Positions 16,472-25,148 of a DNA stretch of 38,595 bases are shown here, piece by piece. Position 1 is the stretch's first letter. Each line of letters opens with the position of its first letter. The notes below the pieces were generated by a model. It ran no database searches and had not been told where the DNA came from. It saw only the letters and a list, made by a program, of their open reading frames with translations. A program made the translations under genes and the position numbers. The DNA is taken from positions 1-38,595 of the forward strand of contig URNI01000006.1 in NCBI GenBank assembly GCA_900549135.1. Direction: 5' to 3'. This DNA comes from an uncultured Collinsella sp. (GTDB lineage Bacteria > Actinomycetota > Coriobacteriia > Coriobacteriales > Coriobacteriaceae).

Positions 16472-18471
16472 CTATGGCCGAAAAACTCGGCGTCTGCTGC
16501 TCGCCAGGGGCGAAAGGTGGCGGGATCGATCTTTATGTGCGCTGCGGCGGGTACGTCGTACCATTTGACCGTGTAGCCGGCGCCGTGAGAGCAAAAGACC
16601 GAGTCGGGCGTGTTGGGCAGATCGGCCTCGGGCTCATAGGCGGCCGCCTCGATGACGCGCTCAGCATCATGGCAAGCCGCATAGCCGGCAAACTCTAGGT
16701 ACAGATGTCCGCGACCACTCGTGTAGGTGGCTACCTCCAGCGCATAATCCTGCACCTCGGATGCCGGCACGCGACCCACAAGCTTCGCCCGGCCCTCCGC
16801 CATCGTCGGCGGCTCGTACTCGGCACCCATGCGCGTGGCATCCGAGAGCGCCCTGCCCACGCACTCCCCCGGCACCTCGAGCTCAAAGTGGTACCACGGC
16901 TCCAATAGCACCGCCGCGCCGGCCTCACGCGCCTGCATGAGTCCCTGTCGAATCGCGCGATACGTGGCCTGGCGAAAATCGCCGCCCTCGGTATGTTTGG
17001 CATGCGCACGGCCGCCCATGAGCGTAATGCGCACATCGGTGATGGGCGAGCCGGTCAGCACACCCAGGTGATCGCGCTCCATGGCGTTGGTGAGTGCCAA
17101 ACGCTGCCAGTTAAGATCGAGCTCGTCGGTCGAGGTCACGGTGCCAAACTGTACGCCCGAGCCCGCCGGCAACGGCTCCAGGCGCAGATGCACCTCGGCA
17201 TAGTGGCGCAGTGGCTCAAAGTGGCCCACGCCCTCGACCGGCTGCGAAATAGTCTCCTTATAGAGAATGCCGCCAGACTCAAACGTAACCGAAAGGCCAA
17301 AACGATCGGCCAACACCCGCTGCACGATCTCGAGTTGCACGGCGCCCATCAACTGCAGGTGAATCTGCTCCAGATGCGTATTCCAGCTTACGCCGAGCAT
17401 GGGATCTTCGTCCGCCAGCTCAGTCAATGCTTTGAACACCGTATGGACATCATGTTCGCCCGGAAGCACCGTATAGGTGAGGACTGGCGCAATGACGGGC
17501 GCATCGCACGCGGATTCCGCGCCCAGGGCATCCCCTGGGCGAACGTGCGCAAGACCCGTCACGGCACAAATACCGCCAGCAGCAACTTCTTGGGCAAGCT
17601 CATACTTCTCGCCGTTATAGATGCGTACCTGATCGACCTTCTGCTCCCATGCCTCGGCACTGGAACGTCCGGCAATCATCTGCTTGGCATGCAGCGTGCC
17701 GCCGGTCACCTTAACCCATGCCAAGCGCTCGCCGCGATCCCCGCGGCTGACACGATAGACGCGCGCGGCAAACTCCGGGAGCCACGCCTGTTCACGCATC
17801 AGCGCGCATATACCATCCAGCAGCTCGTCCACGCCCTGGTCCTTAAGCGCCGAGCCGGCAAAGCAGGGAAAGAGCTTGCGCTCGGCAACCATGCGCGACA
17901 GCGTTGCGACGGAAAGCTCGCCCGCTTCAAGAAACTCCTCGAGCGCCGCCTCGTCCAACGCAGCAGCGTCCTCCTGAACGGTGCCGCCCGCCAACAGTTC
18001 GTTGGCATCCAGGCAGCCCTCGGAAAGACGCTGCCCAAGCTGTGCCAGCAAAACATCGCGGCCGGGATTCTCCAAATCGATCTTGTTGATGAAGATGAAC
18101 GTCGGGATGTCATAGCGCGCAAGCAGGCGCCACAGGGTTTCGGTGTGCCCCTGTACGCCATCGTTGGCGCCCACAACCAAAATCGCATAGTCGAGCGCGC
18201 GCAGCGTGCGCTCCGCCTCGGCCGAAAAATCGACGTGGCCGGGCGCATCCACAAGCATGACGTGGGTATCGCCGTGGTCGAGCACGGCCTGCGACGAGAA
18301 GATCGTAATGCCGCGCTCACGCTCGATCGCGTTAGTGTCCAGATACGAATCACCATCGTCCACGCGGCCGCGCTTGCGAATGCGACCCGCGTTGAACAGC
18401 ATGGCCTCGGCCAACGTGGTCTTGCCGGCATCGACATGCGCCAAGATTCCAACGACCGCTTGCTTCGACAT
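16468..18471 (-). CDS. TetM-like translation-factor GTPase without the tetracycline loop
   Basis: A 667-residue EF-G-superfamily GTPase closest in layout to ribosomal protection proteins. P-loop GILAHVDAGKTTL (8-20), RERGITI switch I, DAPGHVDF, NKID; then EF-G-like domains II-V ending in PASEVQDYALEVATYTSGRG. In TetM the domain-IV loop YSPVST dislodges tetracycline; the aligned stretch here is AHAKHTE (from 489) followed by GGDFR, so tetracycline resistance is not expected. ATG 18471 follows AGAGGAG; the frame is open upstream without a ribosome binding site. Probably a ribosome-acting factor of unknown role. Confidence 0.85.
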   Translation of the reverse strand: MSKQAVVGILAHVDAGKTTLAEAMLFNAGRIRKRGRVDDGDSYLDTNAIERERGITIFSSQAVLDHGDTHVMLVDAPGHVDFSAEAERTLRALDYAILVVGANDGVQGHTETLWRLLARYDIPTFIFINKIDLENPGRDVLLAQLGQRLSEGCLDANELLAGGTVQEDAAALDEAALEEFLEAGELSVATLSRMVAERKLFPCFAGSALKDQGVDELLDGICALMREQAWLPEFAARVYRVSRGDRGERLAWVKVTGGTLHAKQMIAGRSSAEAWEQKVDQVRIYNGEKYELAQEVAAGGICAVTGLAHVRPGDALGAESACDAPVIAPVLTYTVLPGEHDVHTVFKALTELADEDPMLGVSWNTHLEQIHLQLMGAVQLEIVQRVLADRFGLSVTFESGGILYKETISQPVEGVGHFEPLRHYAEVHLRLEPLPAGSGVQFGTVTSTDELDLNWQRLALTNAMERDHLGVLTGSPITDVRITLMGGRAHAKHTEGGDFRQATYRAIRQGLMQAREAGAAVLLEPWYHFELEVPGECVGRALSDATRMGAEYEPPTMAEGRAKLVGRVPASEVQDYALEVATYTSGRGHLYLEFAGYAACHDAERVIEAAAYEPEADLPNTPDSVFCSHGAGYTVKWYDVPAAAHIKIDPATFRPWRAADAEFFGHR

Positions 18472-18713
18472 GGCTCTCCTCTTATTACAAGCCCATCGCA
18501 CGCGGCAACGGGCGTTCACGCTCCACACTGGATGATACAATTTACGGGCCGGCGGGCGAAGCGGGCCCTATCCCCCGACCGAGCTCATCGCCCCGCGTTG
18601 CCGCGCGGCGATTTTCGTAGGTTCGCGCCTTGCGAAAGCCGGCACCCCCCTTTGTCTGCCCTGGTTCATCTGGGACAGTAACAACGCGAGCCTCACAACA
18701 GCGAGGAGCCACC

Positions 18714-19139
18714 ATGAAAGCATTGCTCAACGAGTTCAAGAAATTCATTAATCGCGGCAACGTGATAGACATGGCCGTCGGCGTGATTATCGGCGGCGCA
18801 TTCACTGCCATCGTGACCTCGCTTACCGACAACATCATCAACCCGCTTATCTCCGTGATTGCCGGCGGCAGCGCCACCGAGATCTCGGGGCTGGTGGTGC
18901 CGGGAACCAATATCGACTTTGGCGCCTTTATCGGTGCATGCATCAACTTTTTGATTGTGGCGGCGATCGTCTTTGCCATCGTCAAGGCCTTCAACAAGGC
19001 GCAGGAGATTGGCGACAGGCTCGCCGGTGCCACCACCGAGGAAGCCGCACCGGCGCCCGTCTGCCCGTATTGTCTGGAAGAGGTGCACGAAGGCGCGACC
19101 AAGTGTTGCCACTGCGGAAGCGAGCTGCCCAGGGAATAG
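18714..19139 (+). CDS. mscL: Large-conductance mechanosensitive channel MscL with C-terminal zinc ribbon
   Basis: A 141-residue inner-membrane channel that opens under hypoosmotic stretch. MKALLNEFKKFINRGNVIDMAVGVIIG is the canonical N-terminus with TM1; the second TM is FGAFIGACINFLIVAAIVFAIVK; then the usual cytoplasmic helix. Beyond it is an extra tail with CPYC...CCHCGSEL, a zinc-ribbon-like four-cysteine module absent from E. coli MscL. ATG 18714 follows GAGGAG by 5 nt. Confidence 0.93.
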   Translation: MKALLNEFKKFINRGNVIDMAVGVIIGGAFTAIVTSLTDNIINPLISVIAGGSATEISGLVVPGTNIDFGAFIGACINFLIVAAIVFAIVKAFNKAQEIGDRLAGATTEEAAPAPVCPYCLEEVHEGATKCCHCGSELPRE

Positions 19140-19202
19140 TCGCGTAGGCGCAGCATTATCAACCACACGGCAAGCACCCCAGGCGCCGCAATCAACTAAA
19201 TT

Positions 19203-19225
19203 TGGCCCCGTTTGGGGCCATTTGT
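19203..19225. terminator. Terminator between mscL and the GNAT gene
   Basis: TGGCCCC (19203-19209) and GGGGCCA (19214-19220) with a GTTT loop, followed by TTTGT. It lies between two convergent genes and is flanked by A/T on both sides, so it may work in both directions. Confidence 0.75.
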
Positions 19226-19259
19226 CGTTCGAGTGAATTGTTGCCGTGAGGCCCAGCTT

Positions 19260-19748
19260 TTACGCCTCGCGCAGCCAATCGAACGCGACACGCGCCGTGC
19301 CGTCGGACACATAGACGATACCAGCGCGCTCAAAGCCGGCCTTTATGATGGCACCCTGCATGGGCAGGTTGTCCTGATGCGTGTCGATACGCAGGTGATC
19401 GGCACGCTCTTTGGCAAAGGCAAACATCGCAGCCGCGATACCGTGCACGGTGCCGTCGGACGCCACACGGTGCAGCACAGCATACGAAGTGTCACTGCGC
19501 CATTGCCCGTCCTCAATTACGTCATAGCACTCGTCCGGGCCCGGTAAAAAGGCAAACGTCGCCACCACGCGACCGTCGACTTCGCACACATAGCTGCCAC
19601 CGGCGGCGATATCGGCAGCCAGCTGCTCGGCAGAAGGCGTGCCCTCGGGCCATTGCGTGGCGTTGCCATGCGCGCGCATAAAGGCGCGGGCCGCGTCATA
19701 GATAGCCATGACGGCGGGAATGTCGGTATCGAGGGTTTTTCTGATCAT
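19260..19748 (-). CDS. GNAT-family N-acetyltransferase
   Basis: A 162-residue GNAT fold: N-terminal MIRKTLDTDIPAVMAIYDAA, a central YVCEVDGRVVATFAF strand pair, and a C-terminal LRIDTHQDNLPMQGAIIKAGFERAGI, where N-x-x-M-x-x-x-x-x-x-x-G-F is the usual acceptor-side motif. The Q/RxxGxG/A loop that binds acetyl-CoA is replaced by SDGTVHGIAAAMF. The acceptor is unknown. The start could be GTG one codon earlier, which has better spacing from GAGG. Confidence 0.8.
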   Translation of the reverse strand: MIRKTLDTDIPAVMAIYDAARAFMRAHGNATQWPEGTPSAEQLAADIAAGGSYVCEVDGRVVATFAFLPGPDECYDVIEDGQWRSDTSYAVLHRVASDGTVHGIAAAMFAFAKERADHLRIDTHQDNLPMQGAIIKAGFERAGIVYVSDGTARVAFDWLREA

Positions 19749-19825
19749 CACGCGGCGACCTCACGTTTATTGGTATCACTTTGATTGGGCAATGATACCA
19801 GCGTTTGGAGAGGGGCACGAAGCAG

Positions 19826-20122
19826 ATGGGGAGCAAAAAGCGAGCCGCTTGGTCAAAAGCCAAAAGCGAGTTTTTGGGCGCTGCCACGGGCGGCGATATG
19901 AGCGACCTGTTTGCGCGCGAAGACGAGCGCCGCGACGCCCTGAACGCCGAGCGCGATGAAGCCTGGCGCTACAAGTCGTGCGAACGCAAAAACCGTTACG
20001 ACACGCGCGCCGAGGCCGAAGCAGTTATGGCCGACTGCGAAAACCGCGGGCGGCGCGGCTTAGCCTGCTACAAATGCGAATACTGCGGCGGCTGGCACCT
20101 GACGTCGCACCCTTGGAAATAG
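19826..20122 (+). CDS. Small hypothetical protein with a C-terminal zinc-ribbon-like motif
   Basis: A 98-residue basic protein, MGSKKRAAWSKAKSEFLG..., with a charged helix in the middle and a C-terminal CYKCEYCGGWHLTSH plus an earlier Cys (KSCERKNRY), which could bind zinc. The KNRYDTRAEAEAVMADCE stretch followed by a YxCxYCxxWHL tail recalls small phage and actinobacterial proteins of unknown role. The ATG at 19826 is preceded by GAGAGGGG. No function is assigned. Confidence 0.7.
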   Translation: MGSKKRAAWSKAKSEFLGAATGGDMSDLFAREDERRDALNAERDEAWRYKSCERKNRYDTRAEAEAVMADCENRGRRGLACYKCEYCGGWHLTSHPWK

Positions 20123-20170
20123 ACCCCGCATCGGCACGGCACTGACGGAGCGCCAACCATCGCACGCAAG

Positions 20171-20875
20171 CTACGGGCGCGGCGGCACCAAAACATCGTA
20201 GCGAACGGCCTTGCCCGCAAGTTGATAGCTCGGCTTAACGTCGGCAAGCAGTGGCCCCTTCACCGGTCGCTTGATAACGACCTTGCGGGGGTGCACCGCA
20301 AGCGCAGCTTCGACCAGCGTCTCCTCATCGGCGCACGGCCGTTCCAGATGATGCAAGAGTTGGAACTTCTTTTTAACCGCCGCGCTCTTGGTGCGCCCGG
20401 GAAACATGGGGTCCAGATACACCACGTCGGGAGCCGCGAGCTCGTCCTGCTCGATCAGCCCAGCTGTATGGCGAAGGCCGGCAATGCTGTCCTCGCCCGC
20501 ATGTAAGCGCATACGCGACACGGCAACCGCAAGCGCCGGATCATCTGCCGCACGATCCAAGGCATCCTTGAGGAGCGCCGCGATCACGCAATCCTGCTCA
20601 TACAGATCGACGGTAAAGCCCGCGGCCGCCAGCAGCAGCGAATCCTCGCCAAAGCCTGCCGTGGCATCGATTGCCCACGGGCACTCAACGCCTTTTGCGC
20701 GCGCAGCCTTTACCAACAACTCTTGCTGCAGACGGCCTTGCTTGAGTCGTGGCAGCATGCGGGCAAAATCGGCTCGCAGCTCCATCGAGCCGTCGGTGAG
20801 CGTGAGGCCCTCGGGCTTCCCGGTCAGCTCAAGCCCCGCGGCCCGAGCAACAGAAAAGGGATCGACGACGCCCAT
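20171..20875 (-). CDS. rsmJ: 16S rRNA (guanine(1516)-N2)-methyltransferase RsmJ family
   Basis: A 234-residue class I AdoMet methyltransferase. The AdoMet loop is DATAGFGEDSLLLAAAG, followed by VDLYEQD; the catalytic motif IV region is VVYLDPMFPGRTKSAAVKKK, distinctive of RsmJ (DPMFP...KSALVKKE). The C-terminal KVVIKRPVKGPLL is also typical. ATG 20875 is used because AAGGAG ends 5 nt upstream; a GTG two codons earlier is too close. A small membrane-protein ORF lies just upstream on the same strand. Confidence 0.88.
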   Translation of the reverse strand: MGVVDPFSVARAAGLELTGKPEGLTLTDGSMELRADFARMLPRLKQGRLQQELLVKAARAKGVECPWAIDATAGFGEDSLLLAAAGFTVDLYEQDCVIAALLKDALDRAADDPALAVAVSRMRLHAGEDSIAGLRHTAGLIEQDELAAPDVVYLDPMFPGRTKSAAVKKKFQLLHHLERPCADEETLVEAALAVHPRKVVIKRPVKGPLLADVKPSYQLAGKAVRYDVLVPPRP

Positions 20876-20939
20876 GGACACTCCTTAACAAGCAAAACGA
20901 ATACGCGGGGCGCCGTTTATGCCAGCACCCAACCGTCCG

Positions 20940-21083
20940 CTATTGTCCCACATGCGACATGGCCCACAGCATCGCAATGCAAAGCACCGCCATCAATCCC
21001 GTGCACACGGCAGCGATCACAGAATCGCTCATGCGCCTTCCCAGCGACCGCGGCTCTCGTACTTGCTCTGCTCCGTACATCAT
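20940..21083 (-). CDS. Small single-pass membrane protein (47 aa)
   Basis: A short ORF starting MMYGAEQVREPRSLGRRM and continuing into a hydrophobic helix (SVIAAVCTGLMAVLCIAMLW) before ending AMSHVGQ. A GGGGGAG lies just before the two tandem ATGs; the second (21080) has better spacing. It lies 64 nt upstream of rsmJ on the same strand. A positively charged N-terminal side and one TM suggest a membrane-anchored small protein; no family is recognised. Confidence 0.5.
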   Translation of the reverse strand: MMYGAEQVREPRSLGRRMSDSVIAAVCTGLMAVLCIAMLWAMSHVGQ

Positions 21084-21236
21084 GGCTCCCCCTTCGGTCC
21101 AGCTCTTACCATGGCCTCATCATCGCAGCGCTGCACATGAGCTGCCATCGATTTGGCTTACGTCCAGCTTTCCTTTTTGAAAGGTTGGGTTGGGCCGCGC
21201 GGGCTCAAAGCGCTTTCAGGCGCATGCATCGCTGCG

Positions 21237-21265
21237 TTGAACTACAATGTGCTTCACCATATGTG
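21237..21265 (+). promoter_or_regulatory. Possible promoter for the four-helix membrane protein
   Basis: TTGAAC (21237-21242) and TATGTG (21260-21265) with a 17-nt spacer, 50 nt upstream of the gene start. The remaining sequence between 21084 and 21236 shows no ORF or structure that I can support. Confidence 0.3.
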
Positions 21266-21315
21266 CAGTACATTGGGTGCGCCAAGTTGGCGTACTCGTA
21301 TCGAAAGGACCAGCC

Positions 21316-21717
21316 ATGAGCTTCACTCGCAAGACTCTCAAAATCCTTGCTCTCATCTACTTTGTTTTGGGCATCGCCAGCCTCGTCACCGCCGGCGTCG
21401 GTATCGCCACGGGCGGTCTCGATTCCACGTACGGTTCGTACGCCACGCTCGCAGCGGTCGTGCTTATCGCCAAGGGTCTCGTCGACCTTGCCGCAGGCGT
21501 CGCCGGTATCAAGGGCGCCAACAAGCCTTCGCAGGTAGACGGCGCATTTAAGCTCGGTATCGTTGCCGCGGCAGCCACGCTCCTCCAAGCCGTGCTCACG
21601 CTTCCCGCACTCGGCGGCAGCTCCGTCAATATCATCGCCTTTGTCATCGTGGTCTACGACCTGTTCTTTGTTCAGCAGGCACACGCCGTTAAGGCCGAGA
21701 ACAAGGACCGCCTGTAA
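21316..21717 (+). CDS. Small integral membrane protein, four predicted helices
   Basis: A 133-residue protein with four hydrophobic segments: LALIYFVLGIASLVTAGVGI, ATLAAVVLIAKGLVDLAAGV, FKLGIVAAAATLLQAVLTL and IIAFVIVVYDLFFVQQ. Short loops and a charged tail (KAENKDRL) fit a small polytopic membrane protein; it resembles uncharacterised four-TM proteins common in Coriobacteriia. ATG 21316 follows GAAAGGA. No function is proposed. A good terminator follows. Confidence 0.75.
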   Translation: MSFTRKTLKILALIYFVLGIASLVTAGVGIATGGLDSTYGSYATLAAVVLIAKGLVDLAAGVAGIKGANKPSQVDGAFKLGIVAAAATLLQAVLTLPALGGSSVNIIAFVIVVYDLFFVQQAHAVKAENKDRL

Positions 21718-21756
21718 GCGCCCGCTTCTCATAACCTCTGTTGCAACCAAGCAACT

Positions 21757-21800
21757 AAAAAGGGCCGATCGCGCATCTCCGCGGTCGGCCCTTTGCGTTT
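21757..21800 (+). terminator. Intrinsic terminator
   Basis: AAAGGGCCGA (21759-21768) pairs with TCGGCCCTTT (21785-21794), with further CGCG pairs inside and A/T runs on both sides. It follows the four-helix membrane protein gene. Confidence 0.85.
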
Positions 21801-21810
21801 GCCCAGATAA

Positions 21811-21847
21811 AACCTGCCAAAACAAACCTGTCCCTTTTTGGCAGGTT
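21811..21847. repeat. Palindromic repeat, family 2
   Basis: AACCTGCCAAAA (21811-21822) and TTTTGGCAGGTT (21836-21847) enclose a CTGTCCC core. The right end overlaps the first two bases of the rlmA stop codon (21846-21848, minus strand). The core resembles family 1 but the outer arms differ. Confidence 0.75.
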
Positions 21848-22658
21848 AGTGACGGTACTCGGCGATGATGAAGTCGATGTCAGTCTGAAGGGTATCGAGG
21901 TTTGCCAGGCGCTCTTTGTCGGCGGGGCGCGTGCGGTAGTAGTACGGCGTCATCTGGAACACCGCCTCGATGTCCGCCTGGGTCTGAAGCGTAATATTCG
22001 CAGACACCCGCTGCGTTCCGACCAACTCGAGCTCGGTGGTCTTCGGCAGCTTCTCATCGTTAAGGTACGGCGTGTCGTAGAGCACCTCTTTGAGCCCAAA
22101 GAGATGACGAGCACCCGGTACCACGGTATAGAGTGAACCCTCTGGCGCCAGCACGCGGGCAAACTCGCGCTCGTTAAAGGGAGCAAAGAGTTCGGTCACC
22201 ACATCGAAGGCGCCATCGGCCACGGGGATGTCCTTCATGTTGGCCACGAAGTAGGTCGCATCGCCGCGCTTGGCGGCAAGGCGCACCATCTCTTTGCCCA
22301 GGTCAAAGCCGTAAACATCCACGCCCGGCACCGCGCCCATAGCACTCGTGTAATACCCCTCGCCACAGCAAATGTCGAGCAAGGGCAGCGGCTTGTCCGA
22401 CGTAGCCGCGCACCGCTGAGCTCGTTCGCGCACGAGCTCGACCATCGTATCGCGCAACGGCGCGTAGTAGCCGCGGTTCAGAAAGTCGCGACGGCTGCGT
22501 GCCTGCGACTTGGGATCGCCCATGGAGTCGCCGCTCTTGGACGAGCGCAGCAGATATAGATAGCCCTCGCGCGCACGGTCAAACCGGTGTCCGCCCGCGC
22601 ACACAGCACCGCGTTCGTCATCCACCAGAGGCTCATGGCAAACGGGACACAACAACAT
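21846..22658 (-). CDS. rlmA: RlmA-family 23S rRNA (guanine-N1)-methyltransferase
   Basis: A 270-residue protein with an N-terminal zinc finger (CPVCHEPL...CAGGH) and a class I methyltransferase domain with LLDICCGEGYYT, VYGFDLGKEM and FVVAN-like FVANMKDIPV, the layout of RlmA. Gram-positive members methylate G748 of 23S rRNA and can affect tylosin or mycinamicin sensitivity. Residues 43-66, with SKSGDSMGDPKSQARSRRDF, match the family signature DS.em..AR..FL. It is transcribed away from the MATE gene, with a large palindrome between them. Confidence 0.85.
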   Translation of the reverse strand: MLLCPVCHEPLVDDERGAVCAGGHRFDRAREGYLYLLRSSKSGDSMGDPKSQARSRRDFLNRGYYAPLRDTMVELVRERAQRCAATSDKPLPLLDICCGEGYYTSAMGAVPGVDVYGFDLGKEMVRLAAKRGDATYFVANMKDIPVADGAFDVVTELFAPFNEREFARVLAPEGSLYTVVPGARHLFGLKEVLYDTPYLNDEKLPKTTELELVGTQRVSANITLQTQADIEAVFQMTPYYYRTRPADKERLANLDTLQTDIDFIIAEYRH

Positions 22659-22714
22659 GGCAACTCCTTAGCGCGGACTACACAACGCCCACCATTGTCG
22701 CACGCCTTCCCCAC

Positions 22715-22772
22715 CTAGTCATTGGAGACGTTCTTGAATGACTAATCGTTTTAGAACGTCCCCAATGACTAG
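22715..22772. repeat. Palindromic repeat, family 3
   Basis: CTAGTCATTGGAGACGTTCT (22715-22734) pairs with AGAACGTCCCCAATGACTAG (22753-22772), 19 of 20 positions complementary. It lies between the divergent rlmA and MATE genes. The same sequence recurs as an array at 36707-36804. Confidence 0.9.
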
Positions 22773-22836
22773 TCGATTAGGAGTATCATCATCTGCGCAA
22801 ATGAGCACGAAAAAGCATGTTAGAGATTGAGAGCGT

Positions 22837-24219
22837 ATGGCTGATACCGCATCTAAGCACATCGATATGACCACCGGCTCGCTGTGGCGCAATATCCCCC
22901 TGTTCGCCTTCCCCGTGGCCGCCACGAGCATCTTGGAGCAGCTGTCGAACCTCATCGCCACGGTCATCATTGGTAATTTCTCGGGCGACCAGGGAACCCT
23001 CGCCATGGCGGCAGTTGGCTCCAATGTTCCGCTTACCAGTCTTATGCTCAACCTGTTTATTGGCATGTCGCTTGGCTCCAACGTGGTCATCGCCAACGCC
23101 ATCGGCCGCAACGATCAGAACATGGTCAAACGCGCCGTCCACACCTCGATTTTGATGGCGCTTGTAGGCTTTGTCGTCATCGCGCTGGGCGAGATCTTTG
23201 CCGAGCCCATGCTCGCCGCGCTCAACGTTCCCGCCGAGACCATGCCGCTCGCTTCGCTCTACCTACGCGTCTTTTTGCTCAGCATGCCCTCAATCTTGCT
23301 TTACAACTTTGAAGCCGCAATCTTCCGCTCCGTCGGCATCACCCGCATGCCGCTACAGGCGCTTGCCGTGTCCACCGTCCTCAACATTGGCCTGGACCTC
23401 ATCTTTGTCCCCGTACTCCACTGGGGCGTCACGGGCGTCGCTATCGCCACCGCCATCGCTTACACCGTCAGCGCCGCTACGCTCTTTATTCGCCTGCTCA
23501 AGACCGACTCCGTCGTCCGCGTCACCCCGCGCGACCTGGCTATCGACCCCGTCGCCCTCAAGCGCATCGTTAAGATCGGCCTGCCCGCCGGCATCCAAAG
23601 CGCTGTCTTTGCCGTCGCCAATATCATCATCCAATCCGCCATCAACAGCTTGGGCACCGAGGTCATGGCGGCATCGAGCGCCGCCATGAGCCTGGAGTAC
23701 GTGTGCTACAACCTGCTCAACAGCTTTAGTCAGGCTTGCACCACCTTTGTGGGACAAAACCACGGTGCCCGCCAGATCGACCGTTGCACCAAGACGCTCA
23801 AGGTCTGCCTAGTCGAAGGCGGTATCGTCGCGCTCACCACGATTATCGTTATTGTTGGCCTGGGGCGCGAGATCTTGTCGCTGTTCAACAGCGATCCCAA
23901 CATCGTCTCGATCGGCTATATCCGCGTATGTTCGATCTTCCCGGCGTACGCCTTTAGCATGTTCTACGAAAACATGTCGGGCTACCTACGCGGCTTTGGT
24001 ATCTCGCTCACGCCCGCCCTCATCACCATGATCTGCGTCTGCGGCATCCGCTTCTACTGGGTGTTCTGCGTGTTCCCGCACTTCCGCACCTTTGCGAACA
24101 TCATGATGGTCTACCCCATCAGCCTGGGCACCACGGCGTTCTTTATGGTCGTGGCGGTACTACTTTGCCACCCGGCACGCACCTATCGCGCCACCCAAGC
24201 CAAAGCGACAGCCCGCTAA
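22837..24219 (+). CDS. MATE-family efflux transporter
   Basis: A 460-residue multidrug and toxic-compound extrusion transporter with about 12 TM segments in two halves. The N-terminal MTTGSLWRNIPLFAFPVAATSI and the QLSNLIATVIIGNF segment match the Firmicute/Actinobacterial MATE type; NSLGTEVMAASSAAMSLE and GQNHGARQ in the second half are conserved family features. Coupling ion and drug are unknown. The ATG at 22837 has only a weak GAGAG; Met11 (22867) is an alternative. Confidence 0.9.
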   Translation: MADTASKHIDMTTGSLWRNIPLFAFPVAATSILEQLSNLIATVIIGNFSGDQGTLAMAAVGSNVPLTSLMLNLFIGMSLGSNVVIANAIGRNDQNMVKRAVHTSILMALVGFVVIALGEIFAEPMLAALNVPAETMPLASLYLRVFLLSMPSILLYNFEAAIFRSVGITRMPLQALAVSTVLNIGLDLIFVPVLHWGVTGVAIATAIAYTVSAATLFIRLLKTDSVVRVTPRDLAIDPVALKRIVKIGLPAGIQSAVFAVANIIIQSAINSLGTEVMAASSAAMSLEYVCYNLLNSFSQACTTFVGQNHGARQIDRCTKTLKVCLVEGGIVALTTIIVIVGLGREILSLFNSDPNIVSIGYIRVCSIFPAYAFSMFYENMSGYLRGFGISLTPALITMICVCGIRFYWVFCVFPHFRTFANIMMVYPISLGTTAFFMVVAVLLCHPARTYRATQAKATAR

Positions 24220-24246
24220 ACACCGCACTCAACGCCACGCCAGTCA

Positions 24247-25113
24247 TTAATTGACAATATGCGAGCTCATATAGTCGATAAAGCGCCTCGTGGCGATGGG
24301 CATGGTGTCCCAGCTGCGCCAGGCGGCCACCACGTCGCGCGAGGGAGCGTGCACGATGGGACGCACGCGAATATCGGCCCGCATACCCTCGACGGTACGG
24401 CGATAGAGCATGCTCACGCCCAGGCCCTCCTCCACCATCGCCATGATGGTGTAGTCGTCGGTCACCTCACTCGTCACGTGCGGCGACAGCCCATGCGCTG
24501 CGAATGCATCGAGCACCAGGCTCTGTTCGCCCTCATCCAGCAGCACAAACGGCTCGGACGCCAGGTCGGCGAGCGTCACCTTTTCCTTTGCCGCCAGCGG
24601 ATGCGCGGCCGGCAACAATGCCACCAACTCGTCGTGATAGACGACGCGCTTCTCGAGCCCAGCGGTAAATCCGCGTGCCGTAAAACAAAAATCAACCACG
24701 CCATCGTGCACCCATTGAGCGTTGCGCGTGTAATCGCCCTGCTTGAGGGTAAAGCGTACGCCCGGGTGCAGGGCTCCAAAATCGCGGATCACGCGCGGCA
24801 ATACGGTTCGACTCACGTTGGTAAACGTCGCGATGCGAATATCAGTCGACGAAAGCCCCAGCAGCTCCTGGCGCTTGCCCTCGAGCTCGGCCTCGGCGGT
24901 CGCGATCTGGCGCAGGTACGGCAGATACTGCTTGCCGTCGCGCGTAAGCGAAACGCCCTGCTTTCCGCGCTCGATAAGCGTGGTACCCAGCTCGCGCTCG
25001 AGCGCCTTGACGGCCTGGCTCACCGCACTTTGCGTATAGCCCAGCTCGTCCGCTGCGCCTTTAAGGCTGCCGCGATCGACCACCATACAAACAATCTGAT
25101 ACCGCGATGCCAT
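24247..25113 (-). CDS. LysR-family transcriptional regulator
   Basis: A 288-residue LysR regulator: N-terminal helix-turn-helix (residues 1-60, with SLKGAADELGYTQSAVSQAVKALE split by the turn) and a periplasmic-binding-like effector domain (about 90-285) with the FLR-type FTLKQGDYTRNAQWVHDGVVD. GGAGG lies just before the ATG. It is divergent from the EamA transporter gene with a 158-nt shared region, so it probably controls that gene and itself. The effector is unknown. Confidence 0.9.
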   Translation of the reverse strand: MASRYQIVCMVVDRGSLKGAADELGYTQSAVSQAVKALERELGTTLIERGKQGVSLTRDGKQYLPYLRQIATAEAELEGKRQELLGLSSTDIRIATFTNVSRTVLPRVIRDFGALHPGVRFTLKQGDYTRNAQWVHDGVVDFCFTARGFTAGLEKRVVYHDELVALLPAAHPLAAKEKVTLADLASEPFVLLDEGEQSLVLDAFAAHGLSPHVTSEVTDDYTIMAMVEEGLGVSMLYRRTVEGMRADIRVRPIVHAPSRDVVAAWRSWDTMPIATRRFIDYMSSHIVN

Positions 25114-25138
25114 CGTGCCTCCACATCAATGAAGCCGT

Positions 25139-25148
25139 AAAACGTTTT
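25139..25148. promoter_or_regulatory. Palindrome in the LysR/EamA divergent region
   Basis: AAAACGTTTT is a perfect 10-bp palindrome 25 nt upstream of the LysR start and within the only intergenic space between the regulator and its likely target. It is short enough to be chance; a LysR site would normally be a looser T-N11-A dyad. Confidence 0.25.

Noticed and set aside
16993..18681. A 562-codon plus-strand frame opposite the TetM-like gene
   Set aside because: Antisense shadow caused by codon bias; the TetM-like protein has all GTPase motifs.
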